DNA of 61,227 bases from an uncultured Granulosicoccaceae bacterium (GCA_938020525.1 CALIHW010000099.1:1-61227), one strand, 5' to 3'; positions 1 through 10,338 are shown, counted from the stretch's first letter. A program made the numbers and translations. The notes: generated by a model not told the origin, from the letters alone.

Positions 1-57
1 TGTAGTTAGCGTGTAAGGAAGATTGGAAGCTTGGAGATATTTAACGTATCCTTTTGT

Positions 58-470
58 AACGTGGCAAACGAAGCCCCGAATAGACATTCTCCCTCTCGGG
101 AGAATCAGAAGCGTAGTTTGCTTCGCAAGAGGGGTGGGGGATGTTGAGTGTCGGAAAAGAAGCTGAGCGACGAACCCTCCCCGGCGCCCCTTCTCAAGCA
201 TCTGGCGCCGACCCTCCCGCTAGCGGGAGGGTGGCAAATTTGGGATTCTATTAGATTAGTTTAACGTGGTGATCAAGGCCCCGAATAGACATTCTCCTTG
301 GAGAATCAGAAGCGTAGTTTGTTTCGCAAGAGGGGTGGTGGGGTGGTTGAGTTTCAGATAGAAGTGGAGCGGCTATTAGTTCAGTCTAACGTGGCAAGCA
401 ACGCCCCGAATAGTCACTCTCCCTTGGGAGAATCAGAAGCGTTGTTTGCTTCGCAAGAGGGGTGGCGGTT
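58..470. repeat. three copies of an ~80-bp interspersed hairpin repeat
   Basis: Three imperfect copies lie at about 58-140, 263-342 and 388-470. Each begins AACGTGG, passes through GCCCCGAATAG, a short hairpin, then AATCAGAAGCGT and TTCGCAAGAGGGGTGG. The hairpin is ATTCTCC/GGAGAAT in copies 1 and 2 with different loops, and a shifted CTCTCCC/GGGAGAA in copy 3, so pairing is kept while bases change. Copies 2 and 3 also share an upstream CTATTAG segment. No coding sequence is credible here. It looks like a small non-autonomous intergenic repeat; its function is unknown. Confidence 0.75.
211..232. repeat. 22-bp perfect palindrome
   Basis: The 22 bases from 211 to 232 are a perfect palindrome with centre GCTAGC and arms rich in CCC/GGG. 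It lies between repeat copies 1 and 2, directly after a pair of GGCGCC words (183-188 and 204-209). It has no following T-run, so it is not a standard terminator. A REP-like element or a protein-binding site are both possible. Confidence 0.6.
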
Positions 471-499
471 ATTGTTGTGTATCGGGCTGAGTTGGAGCC

Positions 500-826
500 T
501 CACTTATTAGTATTCTTAGCCGCAGCCTTTATCGATGAGGGAAATTCGATAACCGGTTTTTCATGATTGCGTCTGAAAAGTACTGCTACTTGTCCAACTT
601 GTTGTATGACGTGTGAATTGCTTTTGTCAGCGAGCTCGGTGATCATCTTTTTGCGTTCGTCGCGGTCACCAGCCACTTTAATTTTTATCAGTTCGTGGTG
701 TGCAATGGCGACTTCAAGTTCTGCGATTACGGGTTCAGTGATGCCTTTCTGGCCGATTCGAACGACAGGTGACAACGAATGACAGAGGGTCTTCAAGTAT
801 CGAATGTGTTTATTGTTGGGTGTCAT
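500..826 (-). CDS. yhbY: YhbY-family RNA-binding protein (CRM domain)
   Basis: A 108-residue protein made of one CRS1/YhbY (CRM) domain, a small alpha/beta fold that binds RNA and is associated with the assembling large ribosomal subunit. The family's GxxG-type loop is visible as GQKG at residues 25-28, followed by HHELIKIKV near 43-51 and a final strand VGQVAVLFRR near 77-86. Length matches the family (about 97-110). It is transcribed away from rlmE, the same divergent arrangement seen in E. coli, which supports the assignment. The C-terminal tail is short and Lys/Ala rich. Confidence 0.93.
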   Translation of the reverse strand: MTPNNKHIRYLKTLCHSLSPVVRIGQKGITEPVIAELEVAIAHHELIKIKVAGDRDERKKMITELADKSNSHVIQQVGQVAVLFRRNHEKPVIEFPSSIKAAAKNTNK

Positions 827-948
827 GGCGTGTCTTATGGCGTGTTTTATCGCGTTTTAGTTGAACGGGTGTTCTGGTTGAGATTAAAGGCGTCGCAGGC
901 CGCTAGCGGTTCGCGTATTGCGTCGGCAGTTTACATGGATCCGGTCTT

Positions 949-1566
949 GTGAGTCGTAGTAAAAGCAGCAAACGATGGTTGAATGAACACCATAAAGACG
1001 ATTATGTGCGCAAATCGCGTTTGGAATCTTATCGCTCCCGCGCGGTCTACAAGTTGGCAGAAATCGATCAGCGTGACCACTTGATCACACCGAAAATGGC
1101 GGTGGTCGAGCTAGGGGCGGCACCCGGTGGGTGGTCGCAGTACGTTGCTGAGAAGCTGTCATCACAAGGGTCGTTGGTGGCAGTCGATATACTGGCTATG
1201 GATTCGGTGCCGGGTGCGACGATTCTACAAGGAGATTTTACGGAGGAAGAGACGCTCGATCAGATTCGCCAGGCAATGGATGGAAATCCGGCAGACCTTG
1301 TTTTATCTGATATGGCCCCCAATTTCTCAGGACAACCCGCAGTAGATCAGCCGCGTGCCATGTATTTGGCAGAGTTGGCACTGGATATGTGTAGGGAGTT
1401 ACTGGTTCCCGGTGGTAGTTTACTGGTAAAGACTTTCCAGGGGGCCGGGTTCGAAGAGTATATTCGCGATGTCAGAGCAACTTTTGATGTGGTGAAGTCC
1501 AGGAAGCCGCAGGCGTCGCGCTCAAGGAGTAGAGAAGTTTACATTTTGGCGAAATCCAGAAAGTAG
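949..1566 (+). CDS. rlmE: 23S rRNA 2'-O-ribose methyltransferase RlmE (FtsJ/RrmJ)
   Basis: A 205-residue SAM-dependent enzyme of the FtsJ family, which methylates the 2'-hydroxyl of U2552 in the 23S rRNA A-loop on the 50S subunit. The SAM-binding motif is VVELGAAPGGWSQY (about residues 47-60). The K-D-K-E catalytic tetrad can be placed at K35 (VYKLAEID), the D of LSDMAPNFSG (about 121), the K of VKTFQG (about 161) and the E of SREVYILAK (about 196). The start is GTG. It is followed after 81 bases by ftsH, the usual pairing. Confidence 0.96.
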   Translation: MSRSKSSKRWLNEHHKDDYVRKSRLESYRSRAVYKLAEIDQRDHLITPKMAVVELGAAPGGWSQYVAEKLSSQGSLVAVDILAMDSVPGATILQGDFTEEETLDQIRQAMDGNPADLVLSDMAPNFSGQPAVDQPRAMYLAELALDMCRELLVPGGSLLVKTFQGAGFEEYIRDVRATFDVVKSRKPQASRSRSREVYILAKSRK

Positions 1567-1647
1567 CTGGTCTTGAGTTATACTACGTAGTGTGGTTTCA
1601 ATATTTATTACCTGTCGGGGCGTGATGCTCGATGGCAAACGAGGCGT

Positions 1648-3603
1648 TTGGACTTGAACGATCTTATTAAGAACGTAATGTTGTGGGTGGTGATTGCAGT
1701 CATCCTGATGGTTGTATTCAACAATATTGGTGGGCAAACCAGTGCCGCCAATACTGTCCCGTACTCAGATTTTTATAGTGACGTACGCTCTGGCGGTGTT
1801 GAGCGCGTAACTATATCTGGCAGAGATATCCGTTTTCAGGAATCGAATGGCAGCGTGTACAGCACGTACAGTCCAGAAACAGACAACGCGGCACTGATTG
1901 GCGAGCTGATTGAGTCTGGTGTTCAGGTGAATGGCGAGCCACCGGAAGATACTAACTTCTTCGTGCAGTTGTTCCTCAATACTTTTCCATTCCTGATTTT
2001 TGTTGGTATCTGGATTTACTTCCTGCGACAAATGCAGGGCGGTGGGGGTGGTCGCGGCGCGATGTCCTTTGGTAAAAGTAAAGCGCGTCTGCTTGGTGAA
2101 GATCAGGTCAAAGTGACATTCGCAGATGTTGCGGGTGTTGAAGAAGCCAAAGATGAAGTTTCAGAACTAGTCGAGTTTCTACGTGATCCAGGTAAATTTC
2201 AGAAGCTCGGCGGCAAAATTCCTCGAGGCGTGTTACTGGTAGGTTCTCCGGGTACAGGTAAAACATTGCTGGCAAAAGCTATTGCCGGTGAAGCTAAAGT
2301 GCCGTTCTTTACAATTTCCGGTTCTGACTTTGTAGAGATGTTTGTAGGTGTTGGTGCTTCGCGTGTACGCGATATGTTTGAGCAAGCCAAGAAGCATGCG
2401 CCCTGTATTATCTTTATTGATGAGATCGACGCTGTTGGTCGGCATCGTGGTGCCGGACTTGGCGGCGGCCACGATGAGCGCGAGCAGACGTTGAATCAGT
2501 TGCTTGTGGAGATGGACGGTTTTGAGGGCAATGAAGGCGTCATTATTATCGCTGCAACCAACCGCCCTGATGTACTCGATCCTGCATTGTTAAGACCGGG
2601 TCGTTTTGATCGTCAGGTGGTGGTGCCTCTGCCAGATGTTCGTGGCCGCGAGAAGATTCTGCAGGTTCACATGAGTAAGGTACCGGTTGGGGATGATGTT
2701 CGTCCCGATCTGATTGCTCGTGGTACGCCGGGTTTTTCAGGTGCGGACCTAGCTAACCTTGTAAACGAGGCAGCATTGTTTGCTGCGCGTAACGACAAGA
2801 AGCTTGTCGAGATGGCGGAGTTTGAGCGCGCCAAAGATAAAATTATGATGGGTGCTGAGCGCAAGTCGATGGTGATGAGTGAGGATGAAAAGAAGCTCAC
2901 TGCATTCCACGAGGCGGGGCACGCTATTGTGGGCCGGCTGGTGCCGGATCATGATCCGGTCTACAAGGTCACGATTATTCCGCGTGGCCGAGCGCTTGGT
3001 GTGACGATGTTTCTGCCGGAGCAGGATCGCTACAGTAATAGCAAGCTCGGTCTTGAAAGCCAGATTTCATCGCTCTATGGTGGCCGGGCGGCGGAAGAAA
3101 TTATTTTTGGTGAAGATAAAGTCACTACTGGTGCATCCAGTGATATTGAAAGAGCCACCGAGCTTGCGCGAAACATGGTCACCAAATGGGGCTTGTCAGA
3201 CAGTCTTGGTCCATTGGCTTACAGCGAAGAAGAGGGTGAAGTTTTTCTGGGGCGCGGTCAGGCGCAACCTAAACAGATTTCTGGTTCCACCAAAGAATCG
3301 ATTGATTCTGAGGTTCGGGCGATTATCGATCGCAACTATGACCGAGCGGAAGATATACTGCGCACCAATATGGACAAACTGCATTTGATGGCAGATGCTT
3401 TGATGAAGTACGAGACTATCGATATTGTTCAGATTGACGCAATCATGGAAGGTCGGGTGCCTGATCCTCCGAAGGGCTGGACTGACGACAGTCAGAGTGG
3501 CAGCGGCCCGCAAGGCGGTTCTACAGTGCAGGTTAAGGAAGACGCGGCAGATGGGGCGCCTACACCGCCTGTCGGTGATCCTGACCCAGATCCGGCAAGC
3601 TAA
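1648..3603 (+). CDS. ftsH: ATP-dependent zinc metalloprotease FtsH
   Basis: Membrane-anchored AAA+ protease that degrades misfolded membrane proteins and regulatory proteins. Two N-terminal membrane segments (about residues 10-29 and 105-127) bracket a periplasmic domain. The AAA module shows Walker A GSPGTGKT (199-206), Walker B IIFIDEID (254-261) and the second region of homology [19 protein letters not shown]. The zinc protease motif HEAGH is at 421-425. At 651 residues the length is normal. The start is uncertain: TTG at 1648, or TTG at 1654, which has a GAGG ribosome-binding site at 1641-1644 at better spacing; no in-frame ATG lies upstream. The stop codon lies inside a tandem repeat. 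A terminator follows and no folP is present before glmM. Confidence 0.97.
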   Translation: MDLNDLIKNVMLWVVIAVILMVVFNNIGGQTSAANTVPYSDFYSDVRSGGVERVTISGRDIRFQESNGSVYSTYSPETDNAALIGELIESGVQVNGEPPEDTNFFVQLFLNTFPFLIFVGIWIYFLRQMQGGGGGRGAMSFGKSKARLLGEDQVKVTFADVAGVEEAKDEVSELVEFLRDPGKFQKLGGKIPRGVLLVGSPGTGKTLLAKAIAGEAKVPFFTISGSDFVEMFVGVGASRVRDMFEQAKKHAPCIIFIDEIDAVGRHRGAGLGGGHDEREQTLNQLLVEMDGFEGNEGVIIIAATNRPDVLDPALLRPGRFDRQVVVPLPDVRGREKILQVHMSKVPVGDDVRPDLIARGTPGFSGADLANLVNEAALFAARNDKKLVEMAEFERAKDKIMMGAERKSMVMSEDEKKLTAFHEAGHAIVGRLVPDHDPVYKVTIIPRGRALGVTMFLPEQDRYSNSKLGLESQISSLYGGRAAEEIIFGEDKVTTGASSDIERATELARNMVTKWGLSDSLGPLAYSEEEGEVFLGRGQAQPKQISGSTKESIDSEVRAIIDRNYDRAEDILRTNMDKLHLMADALMKYETIDIVQIDAIMEGRVPDPPKGWTDDSQSGSGPQGGSTVQVKEDAADGAPTPPVGDPDPDPAS

Positions 3604-3672
3604 GCCCCGGCAAGCTAAGCCGGCAAGCTAAGCCGGCAAGCTAAGCTAGAAGACTTAACCGGAAGACTTAAC
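3592..3672 (+). repeat. tandem short repeat spanning the ftsH stop codon
   Basis: Four copies of the 13-mer CCGGCAAGCTAAG occur at 3592-3604, 3607-3619, 3620-3632 and 3633-3645. The first contains the ftsH TAA stop. They are followed by two copies of GAAGACTTAAC (3649-3659 and 3662-3672) just before the terminator stem. This looks like slippage-type microduplication in the 3' untranslated region. Confidence 0.9.
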
Positions 3673-3697
3673 AAGGCCGCTTTTAGCGGCCTTTTTT
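3673..3697 (+). terminator. rho-independent terminator after ftsH
   Basis: An 8-bp perfect stem AAGGCCGC/GCGGCCTT with loop TTTTA is followed by a T-run. It ends the rlmE-ftsH transcript and separates it from glmM. Confidence 0.92.
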
Positions 3698-3893
3698 AAT
3701 TCGTGCCCTATAATAGTGTACGGCGGGGAAAATCCGCCCACCGATTATTGCGCAAGTAACGGTCAGTGTGACGGTCACTCTGTGCAATTTATCGGATCGC
3801 AATTGGCAGATGTCTGTTTGGTTAAAGCCTTTGCAGTAGGCGAAGACTCCGGCCAACACCCCGATTAATCCGTTGTAACCCCAAGGCAGAATA

Positions 3894-5231
3894 ATGGCGA
3901 GAAAGTATTTCGGTACCGATGGCATGCGTGGTCGAGTTGGTGTTGAGCCGATGACAGCGGCTACAGTTATGAAGCTGGGCTGGGCGGCTGGAAAGGTATT
4001 GGCAAAAGAGGGTAATCGGGACGTGCTGATTGGCAAGGATACTCGTGTATCGGGTTATCTGTTCGAGTCTGCACTGGAAGCCGGTTTGTCTTCTGCTGGT
4101 ATTAATCTCCGATTACTCGGCCCGATGCCGACTCCAGCGGTTGCCTACTTAACCCGCACTTTTCGTGCGGCGGCAGGCATTGTGATCAGTGCCTCGCACA
4201 ATCCTTATTACGATAACGGAGTTAAATTCTTTTCTGCAGAAGGCACCAAGCTGCCGGATTCGATGGAGCAGGAAATCGAAGACATGATGTCGCATGAAAT
4301 GGAAACCGTTGATTCTGCAGATCTTGGACGTGCGCATCGAATCGATGATGCCCCGGGACGTTATATCGAGTTTTGTAAAAGCACATTCCCGACAGGCTTA
4401 AGACTCGACAATATGAAACTGGTGGTTGATTCTGCCAATGGTGCTGCTTACCACATTGCCAAAGGGGTTTTTGAAGAGCTTGGTGCCGAAGTGATAGCGG
4501 TTGGGGCTGAACCTGATGGTCTCAATATTAATCGCGACTGCGGTGCGACTTCCCCTGACTTATTGCGTGCGCATGTTTTAATGGAGCGTGCTGACGTAGG
4601 TGTGGCTTTGGACGGTGATGCTGACCGATTGATTATGGTTGATCATCGAGGTGAAATTGTTGATGGTGATGAGCTGTTATATGTGCTGGTTAAAGCGCGT
4701 CTTGCCAGTGGAGATAAAGTACCCGGTGTTGCTGGTACGCTAATGAGTAACCTTGGACTTGAGCATGGTTTGCGCGAACTCGGGGTTGATTTTGTACGTG
4801 CAAAAGTAGGGGATCGCTACGTCTTGGAAGAGTTGCGTCAGCGGGACTGGATGCTTGGTGGTGAATCTTCTGGTCATATTATTTGTCTGGATAGAACAAC
4901 CACAGGAGACGGGCTGGTTGCAGCTCTGCAGATACTCGCCTACGTGCAGGAATCGGGTGAACCTTTGGCGTCACTTCGAGCCGGTATGACTCGTTATCCG
5001 CAGGTGCTGGTCAATGTACCGCTGAGTCATCGTGAGGCGTTGAACGACAATGCGGTCGTGCAGCAAGCTGTCAAGGACGCTGAGGCTGAGTTAGGTGATA
5101 CAGGTCGTGTGTTATTGCGCCCGTCTGGCACCGAGCCGGTTGTGCGGGTCATGGTTGAAGGTCGTGTCGCGAACGATGTAGAGAAGATTTGTAACCGGGT
5201 TGCCGAGGCGGTTGGCCGTGAGCTTGGATGA
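3894..5231 (+). CDS. glmM: phosphoglucosamine mutase GlmM
   Basis: Converts glucosamine-6-phosphate to glucosamine-1-phosphate in the route to UDP-GlcNAc for peptidoglycan and LPS; cytoplasmic. The 445 residues match GlmM. The phosphoserine motif SASHNP is at 99-104 (Ser101 is the phosphoryl carrier). The metal loop DGDADR is at 240-245, and the phosphate-binding RPSGTEP lies near the C-terminus. The opening [16 protein letters not shown] is characteristic of GlmM rather than ManB/Pgm. It begins about 200 bases after the ftsH terminator, so it has its own transcription start. The usual upstream neighbour folP is missing. Confidence 0.97.
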   Translation: MARKYFGTDGMRGRVGVEPMTAATVMKLGWAAGKVLAKEGNRDVLIGKDTRVSGYLFESALEAGLSSAGINLRLLGPMPTPAVAYLTRTFRAAAGIVISASHNPYYDNGVKFFSAEGTKLPDSMEQEIEDMMSHEMETVDSADLGRAHRIDDAPGRYIEFCKSTFPTGLRLDNMKLVVDSANGAAYHIAKGVFEELGAEVIAVGAEPDGLNINRDCGATSPDLLRAHVLMERADVGVALDGDADRLIMVDHRGEIVDGDELLYVLVKARLASGDKVPGVAGTLMSNLGLEHGLRELGVDFVRAKVGDRYVLEELRQRDWMLGGESSGHIICLDRTTTGDGLVAALQILAYVQESGEPLASLRAGMTRYPQVLVNVPLSHREALNDNAVVQQAVKDAEAELGDTGRVLLRPSGTEPVVRVMVEGRVANDVEKICNRVAEAVGRELG

Positions 5232-5449
5232 CGCTTGGTCAATGGCGCGGAAGGCAACTCGCTAAGCTCTGATGCTAAACCGGTGCAAATAGCCGCTTAA
5301 AGACTACAATCCGGGTTTGCCCTCAGGTTTTTATCCTTGGGTTAATTGCATTTTTACGGGCTGCGCGGTAACCTTGCGCGGCTTTGGTCGGTGGTTTTCA
5401 TGGCTGCTCCTTTTACCACTATTGATTCCTGACAGCGGAATATTCGAAC

Positions 5450-6217
5450 ATGCGCACTCCAATGGTTGCAGGCAACTGGAAGCTTAACGGCTCTCGAGAG
5501 AGTGCGGTTACGCTTGCCAGTGAGATTGCTTCTACTTCAGTGGCGGGTATCGCCGATAATGTGGAGATAGTGGTTTGCCCTGTCAGTGTTCACCTCGCTG
5601 AAGTATCCGCGGTGCTTAAAAGTACCAGCGTAAAGCTTGGTGCTCAAAATGCCTGTGCAGAAGAGAAGGGTGCTTTCACGGGGGAAGTTTCTGCCTCTAT
5701 GCTGGCCGAATTCGGTTGTGAGTACGTGATAATCGGACATTCTGAACGTCGTAGTCTGTTTGGTGACACTAACGAGTCTTGTGCTGCACGTCATAAGGCG
5801 GTTGCAGCTGCCGGCATAACACCGATATTCTGCGTTGGTGAGACTCTCGATGATCGCGAATCGGGCAATACCATGGCTGTGGTTGAATCACAGCTGCAAT
5901 CAGTATTTGATGCCTGTGGTGATAATGGATTTGCTTCTGCAGTGGTTGCCTATGAGCCTGTCTGGGCTATTGGAACCGGCAAAACAGCGACTCCGGATCA
6001 GGCGCAGGAAGTACACGCTCAAATCAGAGATTTTGTGGCAGCAAGAGACCAGCAAACTGCATCGTTGTTACGGATACTATACGGTGGCAGCATGAATCCG
6101 CGTAACGCTGCCGAGTTGATCGGCAAGCCGGATATTGACGGTGGTCTTATCGGTGGTGCGGCGCTTAAAAGTGCTGACTTTCTTGCTATCTGCCAGGCGG
6201 CAGCGGCTCAAGCTTAA
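5450..6217 (+). CDS. tpiA: triosephosphate isomerase
   Basis: Interconverts dihydroxyacetone phosphate and glyceraldehyde-3-phosphate in glycolysis and gluconeogenesis. At 255 residues it is a single TIM barrel. Catalytic residues are visible: N9/K11 in GNWKLNG, H97 in IIGHSERR and E169 in AYEPVWAIGTG; the phosphate-gripper region is GLIGGAAL near the end. It is followed after 29 bases by secG, the normal gamma- and betaproteobacterial pairing. The 218 bases between glmM and tpiA hold no gene I can recognise. Confidence 0.97.
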   Translation: MRTPMVAGNWKLNGSRESAVTLASEIASTSVAGIADNVEIVVCPVSVHLAEVSAVLKSTSVKLGAQNACAEEKGAFTGEVSASMLAEFGCEYVIIGHSERRSLFGDTNESCAARHKAVAAAGITPIFCVGETLDDRESGNTMAVVESQLQSVFDACGDNGFASAVVAYEPVWAIGTGKTATPDQAQEVHAQIRDFVAARDQQTASLLRILYGGSMNPRNAAELIGKPDIDGGLIGGAALKSADFLAICQAAAAQA

Positions 6218-6246
6218 ACATTACATCCAGGCGGATCAGTCTTCCA

Positions 6247-6669
6247 ATGTTGCAAACTATCGCTCTAGTCATTCACGTGTTCCTGGCCATTGGTGTCATC
6301 GGTCTGGTACTCATACAGCACGGCAAAGGCGCTGAGGCCGGAGCGGCTTTTGGCAGTGGTGCATCAGCCACCGTATTCGGGTCGAAAGGATCAGGCTCGT
6401 TTCTTACCCGAATGACCACAATGTTTGCACTGGCATTTTTCTGCACCAGTATGCTGCTGTTTTTCCTCGCATCGCAACGTACTTCTTCGGGTTTGGGTAG
6501 TGTTATCGACAATGTTGATGCACCTGCGCAGCAGATTGATGTTCCGGATGCTGTACCGACAACGGACACCCCTGCAATAGATGGTGGTGCAGCTGATGTA
6601 CCAGCAGTACCTGCTGCGGATAACGCTACAGACACTGGTGACGTACCTGCAGCACCGAAGGCCGAGTAG
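6247..6669 (+). CDS. secG: protein-export translocase subunit SecG
   Basis: Small inner-membrane subunit of the SecYEG channel that assists SecA-driven protein export. Two hydrophobic segments (about residues 4-24 and 54-74) flank the conserved loop GAEAGAAFGSGASATVFGSKGSGSF. The C-terminal half (residues 80-140) is a tail rich in Ala, Pro, Asp and Val, longer than in E. coli SecG (110 residues). The gene sits between tpiA and tRNA-Leu as in many relatives. Confidence 0.95.
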   Translation: MLQTIALVIHVFLAIGVIGLVLIQHGKGAEAGAAFGSGASATVFGSKGSGSFLTRMTTMFALAFFCTSMLLFFLASQRTSSGLGSVIDNVDAPAQQIDVPDAVPTTDTPAIDGGAADVPAVPAADNATDTGDVPAAPKAE

Positions 6670-6814
6670 CCGGACAATAGCAATACCAAAGCAGAGATAA
6701 CCAGGTCCGGGGTGTTGTAAATCCGGGTGCGCCACCTCAGGCGCAAAGAAACACAGTTAAATAATTACTCACTTTGTTGAATGTGGTTTAAAATAGTGGG
6801 GATTGTATTTACTT

Positions 6815-6899
6815 GCCGACGTGGTGGAATTGGTAGACACGCTATCTTGAGGGGGTAGTGGCGCAAGTCGTCCCGGTTCGAGTCCGGGCGTCGGCACCA
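6815..6899 (+). tRNA. tRNA-Leu (anticodon GAG)
   Basis: An 85-base class II tRNA. The acceptor stem GCCGACG/CGTCGGC is followed by encoded ACCA. The anticodon stem-loop CTATC-TTGAGGG-GGTAG places GAG in the anticodon. A long variable arm (GGCGCAAGTCG region) and the T-arm CCCGG-TTCGAGT-CCGGG complete the cloverleaf. A TAAAAT hexamer lies at 6789-6794 as a possible -10 element. Confidence 0.97.
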
Positions 6900-6951
6900 A
6901 TCTCGTATAGAAAAGAGCGTTAAACCGCTCACTTAAGGCCATTCGGTACCC

Positions 6952-7308
6952 ATGCTAGCCAACTATTTTCCGATCCTCGTTTTCATTCTTGTTGCCCTCG
7001 TATTTGGGGCAGTACTGCTGTTGCTTGGTACATTGGTCGGTCCTACCGAACCCAATACTGAAAAAAACTCACCATACGAGTGTGGTTTTGAAGCATTCGA
7101 AGACTCGCGTATGAAGTTTGATGTGCGTTATTACCTGGTGGCGATCCTTTTTATTATCTTTGATCTTGAAATCGCATTTCTGTTTCCATGGGCTGTTGTG
7201 CTCGACACCATCGGCATGGAGGCATTCGCTGCGATGGGTATTTTCCTGGGGATTCTTCTGATCGGTTTCATATATGAGTGGAAAAAAGGGGCGCTGGAAT
7301 GGGAATAG
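6952..7308 (+). CDS. nuoA: NADH-quinone oxidoreductase subunit A
   Basis: Membrane subunit of respiratory complex I, located at the junction of the membrane and peripheral arms near the quinone site. It has 118 residues with three predicted membrane helices and the conserved loop [22 protein letters not shown]. It is the first gene of a complete nuoA-N operon and begins about 50 bases after tRNA-Leu. Its end overlaps the probable nuoB start. Confidence 0.96.
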   Translation: MLANYFPILVFILVALVFGAVLLLLGTLVGPTEPNTEKNSPYECGFEAFEDSRMKFDVRYYLVAILFIIFDLEIAFLFPWAVVLDTIGMEAFAAMGIFLGILLIGFIYEWKKGALEWE

Positions 7309-7778
7309 AAGCGGTCCTCGATAAAGGCTTTATCACCACCTCCACTGACAAACTTGTCAACTGGGCGCGTACCGGTTCTATGTGGCCGATGACATTCGGT
7401 CTGGCCTGCTGCGCGGTAGAGATGATGCATGCAGGTGCTGCGCGCTACGACCTCGACCGGTTCGGTATTGTCTTTCGGCCCAGTCCGCGCCAGTCTGATG
7501 TGATGATTGTCGCCGGTACTCTGGTCAACAAGATGGCACCGGCTCTGCGCAAAGTATATGACCAGATGCCTGAACCGAAGTGGGTTATCTCCATGGGCTC
7601 TTGCGCAAACGGCGGTGGCTACTATCACTATAGCTACGCAGTGGTTCGGGGATGTGATCGGATTGTGCCGGTGGATGTCTATGTACCCGGTTGCCCACCC
7701 ACTGCAGAGGCTCTGCTGTACGGCATCATCCAGCTTCAAAATAAGATACGTCGTCCGAATGTAATCACGCGCGCCTAG
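7299..7778 (+). CDS. nuoB: NADH-quinone oxidoreductase subunit B
   Basis: Peripheral-arm subunit carrying the terminal 4Fe-4S cluster N2 that passes electrons to quinone. Its cluster ligands are the adjacent cysteines of [10 protein letters not shown] plus those of GSCANGGG and VPGCPPT. I place the start at ATG 7299 ([11 protein letters not shown]), preceded by a purine-rich stretch and overlapping nuoA by 10 bases. A GTG at 7278 in the same frame would add seven residues unlike the family. The product has 159 residues. Confidence 0.96.
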   Translation: MGIEAVLDKGFITTSTDKLVNWARTGSMWPMTFGLACCAVEMMHAGAARYDLDRFGIVFRPSPRQSDVMIVAGTLVNKMAPALRKVYDQMPEPKWVISMGSCANGGGYYHYSYAVVRGCDRIVPVDVYVPGCPPTAEALLYGIIQLQNKIRRPNVITRA

Positions 7779-7834
7779 GCGACGTAGATTACATCCAGAC
7801 ATCTAGATAATTCCAATAGTAATAATCTTTTATT

Positions 7835-8581
7835 TTGAAAAAAACACATCAGAAAAACGCACAGGACATGGCTGCTGCAATCAGTGCGGCAGGCATCGCC
7901 GGTGTGTCCAAAGTTGAAGTAGAGAACGATGAGCTGTCGTTTGAAGTGGATGCTGATGATTTGCTTATCGCGGCACTCGAGCTGCGTGATAACCCGACTA
8001 CATCATTTGAACAGTTGATCGATGTTTGCGGTGTTGATTATTTATCCTACGGACAAGATGAATGGGAAACTGGCGGTAGTGGTTTTAGCCGTGGTGTTTC
8101 TAAAGCTTCGATCGGTCGTATGAGTTTTGGTGATGAAGCACCAGAGTATGATAGTGAAACGCCACGATTTGCGTCGGTTTATCAGTTGCTATCTATACAG
8201 CACAATGTGCGCGCTCGAATCAAAGTATTCGCTAAAGATAACGAGTTTCCGGTTGTGCCCTCAGTGACTTCTATCTGGTCTGCAGCGGAGTGGGCAGAAC
8301 GTGAGTCATTTGATTTGTTAGGTATTCATTACGACGGTCACACTGATCTGCGACGTTTGCTAACTGATTATGGTTTTGTCGGGCATCCTTTTCGTAAGGA
8401 CTTTCCATTGGTTGGTAACGTCGAGATGCGCTATGACCCCAAAAAGAAGCGTGTGATATACGAACCGGTATCTATTGAGCCGCGTGTGCTTGTGCCTAGA
8501 GTGATTCGTAACACGGCACGCAGAACGGCGGACGAGCCTGCTATAGAACCTGCTACACAAGAAGGGCAGGATAATGCCTGA
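7835..8581 (+). CDS. nuoC: NADH-quinone oxidoreductase subunit C
   Basis: 30-kDa peripheral-arm subunit of complex I, here separate from NuoD (the two are fused in E. coli). The family signature is [38 protein letters not shown]. The start is uncertain: TTG at 7835 gives 248 residues, while ATG at 7868 removes 11 Lys/Gln-rich residues; neither has a well-spaced ribosome-binding site. A 56-base gap separates it from nuoB, the longest in the operon. It overlaps nuoD by 8 bases. Confidence 0.95.
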   Translation: MKKTHQKNAQDMAAAISAAGIAGVSKVEVENDELSFEVDADDLLIAALELRDNPTTSFEQLIDVCGVDYLSYGQDEWETGGSGFSRGVSKASIGRMSFGDEAPEYDSETPRFASVYQLLSIQHNVRARIKVFAKDNEFPVVPSVTSIWSAAEWAERESFDLLGIHYDGHTDLRRLLTDYGFVGHPFRKDFPLVGNVEMRYDPKKKRVIYEPVSIEPRVLVPRVIRNTARRTADEPAIEPATQEGQDNA

Positions 8582-9827
8582 GATTAGAAATTACACATTG
8601 AATTTCGGACCGCAGCATCCTGCAGCGCACGGCGTACTTCGTCTTGTGTTGGAAATGGATGGTGAGGTTATCGACCGTGCAGACCCACATGTAGGGCTGC
8701 TGCATCGCGGCACTGAAAAGCTTGCTGAAAGCAAGCCATATAACCAGAGCATTGGTTATATGGATCGACTCGACTACGTTTCTATGATGTGTAGCGAGCA
8801 TGGTTATGTCATGGCGATCGAAAATCTGCTGGGCATTGAAGTGCCTGAGCGGGCTCAGTATGTCCGCGTTATGTTTGACGAGATCACTCGTATACTGAAT
8901 CACCTGATGTGGATCGGAGCGCATGGTCTCGACGTTGGCGCTATGTCTATGTTTCTTTATGCGTTCCGTGAGCGTGAAGATTTAATGGACTGCTATGAGG
9001 CAGTGTCCGGCGCACGCTTGCATGCGACTTACTATCGCCCCGGTGGTGTCGCTCGTGATCTGCCGGACACCATGCCGCAGTATGAGCAATCGCGATTCCG
9101 TAGTAAAAACGATGTGGCAAAGCTCAATGATGCCAGACAGGGTTCAATGCTCGACTTCATTGAAGATTTTACCAATCGCTTCCCAGGCTGTGTTGATGAG
9201 TACGAGACACTCTTAACAGATAATCGTATCTGGAAGCAGCGTCTTGTAGGTATTGGTGTGGTCAGTCCGGAGCGTGCATTACAGCTTGGCTTTACTGGCC
9301 CGATGTTGCGTGGTTCCGGTGTTGAGTGGGATCTTCGCAAGAAGCAACCATACGAAGTTTATGATCGTATGAATTTTGATATACCGGTGGGTGTTGAAGG
9401 TGATTGCTATGACCGGTATCTGGTGCGCATGGAAGAGATGCGTCAGTCGAATGAAATAATTAAACAATGCATCGCCTGGTTGCGGACCAACCCCGGGCCG
9501 GTGCTAACAGAAGATCACAAGATCGCGCCACCTCGCCGCTCTGAAATGAAAGGCGATATGGAATCACTGATTCATCATTTCAAGCTATTCACAGAAGGTT
9601 TCTGTTTGCCGGAAGGTGAGTCATATGCGGCAATTGAAGCACCTAAAGGTGAATTCGGTGTGTACCTAGTTTCAGATGGTGCCAATAAACCGTATAGATT
9701 AAAAGTTCGTGCACCGGGCTTTTACCATATGGCGGCGATGAACGAGATGGCGCAAGGACATATGTTGTCAGACGTGGTAGCGATCATCGGAACACAGGAT
9801 ATCGTATTCGGTGAGGTGGACAGATGA
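8574..9827 (+). CDS. nuoD: NADH-quinone oxidoreductase subunit D
   Basis: 49-kDa subunit of complex I, related to hydrogenase large subunits and forming much of the quinone-binding pocket with NuoB. It has 417 residues. Visible signatures are [14 protein letters not shown] at the N-terminus, [11 protein letters not shown], and the C-terminal [18 protein letters not shown] that ends exactly as the family does. It overlaps nuoE by 4 bases (ATGA). Confidence 0.97.
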   Translation: MPEIRNYTLNFGPQHPAAHGVLRLVLEMDGEVIDRADPHVGLLHRGTEKLAESKPYNQSIGYMDRLDYVSMMCSEHGYVMAIENLLGIEVPERAQYVRVMFDEITRILNHLMWIGAHGLDVGAMSMFLYAFREREDLMDCYEAVSGARLHATYYRPGGVARDLPDTMPQYEQSRFRSKNDVAKLNDARQGSMLDFIEDFTNRFPGCVDEYETLLTDNRIWKQRLVGIGVVSPERALQLGFTGPMLRGSGVEWDLRKKQPYEVYDRMNFDIPVGVEGDCYDRYLVRMEEMRQSNEIIKQCIAWLRTNPGPVLTEDHKIAPPRRSEMKGDMESLIHHFKLFTEGFCLPEGESYAAIEAPKGEFGVYLVSDGANKPYRLKVRAPGFYHMAAMNEMAQGHMLSDVVAIIGTQDIVFGEVDR

Positions 9828-10333
9828 GCACTTCTAACAACGAGCTGAAATCTACCGAGCTCGACAGCCATTCGATTGAAGAAATTGATGAATGGTTAAA
9901 ACGCTACCCTGAAGATCAAAAGCAGTCTGCGGTACTTGCGGCATTGCGTGCTGCACAACATCAGAACGATGGATTTTTAACCGTTGAACTGATGGATGCT
10001 GTGGCTGAAAAGCTGGATATGTCGAAGATTGCAGTGTACGAAGTTGCGTCTTTCTACTCTATGTATGAGACGGAGCCGGTCGGTCGTCACTGTGTGGCAA
10101 TTTGCACCAACATCAGTTGTATGTTGATGGGCAGCGAAACTATTGTTAATCACGTTGAAAAAAAATATGGCATCAAGCTCGGTCAGAGCACTCCGGATGG
10201 CAAAATTTTCCTTAAAGTGGAAGAAGAATGCCTTGCTGGTTGTGACGGTGGCCCGATGATGCAAGTGGATCACGTTTATCACATGAGTCTTACACCTGAA
10301 AAGGTCGATAAGATTCTGGACTCACTGGAGTAA
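9824..10333 (+). CDS. nuoE: NADH-quinone oxidoreductase subunit E
   Basis: 24-kDa thioredoxin-like subunit of the NADH dehydrogenase module, carrying the 2Fe-2S cluster N1a. Cluster cysteines are seen as a C-x4-C pair (ICTNISC) and a C-x3-C pair (ECLAGC). It has 169 residues, with an N-terminal extension of about 15 residues before the helical region. It lies five bases upstream of nuoF. Confidence 0.96.
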   Translation: MSTSNNELKSTELDSHSIEEIDEWLKRYPEDQKQSAVLAALRAAQHQNDGFLTVELMDAVAEKLDMSKIAVYEVASFYSMYETEPVGRHCVAICTNISCMLMGSETIVNHVEKKYGIKLGQSTPDGKIFLKVEEECLAGCDGGPMMQVDHVYHMSLTPEKVDKILDSLE

Positions 10334-10338
10334 GCCTT

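Noticed and set aside
58..470. CRISPR array
   Set aside because: Repeats are about 80 bp, imperfect and irregularly spaced, with no uniform spacers and no cas genes.
298..510. 70-codon frame in the left repeats
   Set aside because: Made of repeat copies 2 and 3; no evidence of a protein.
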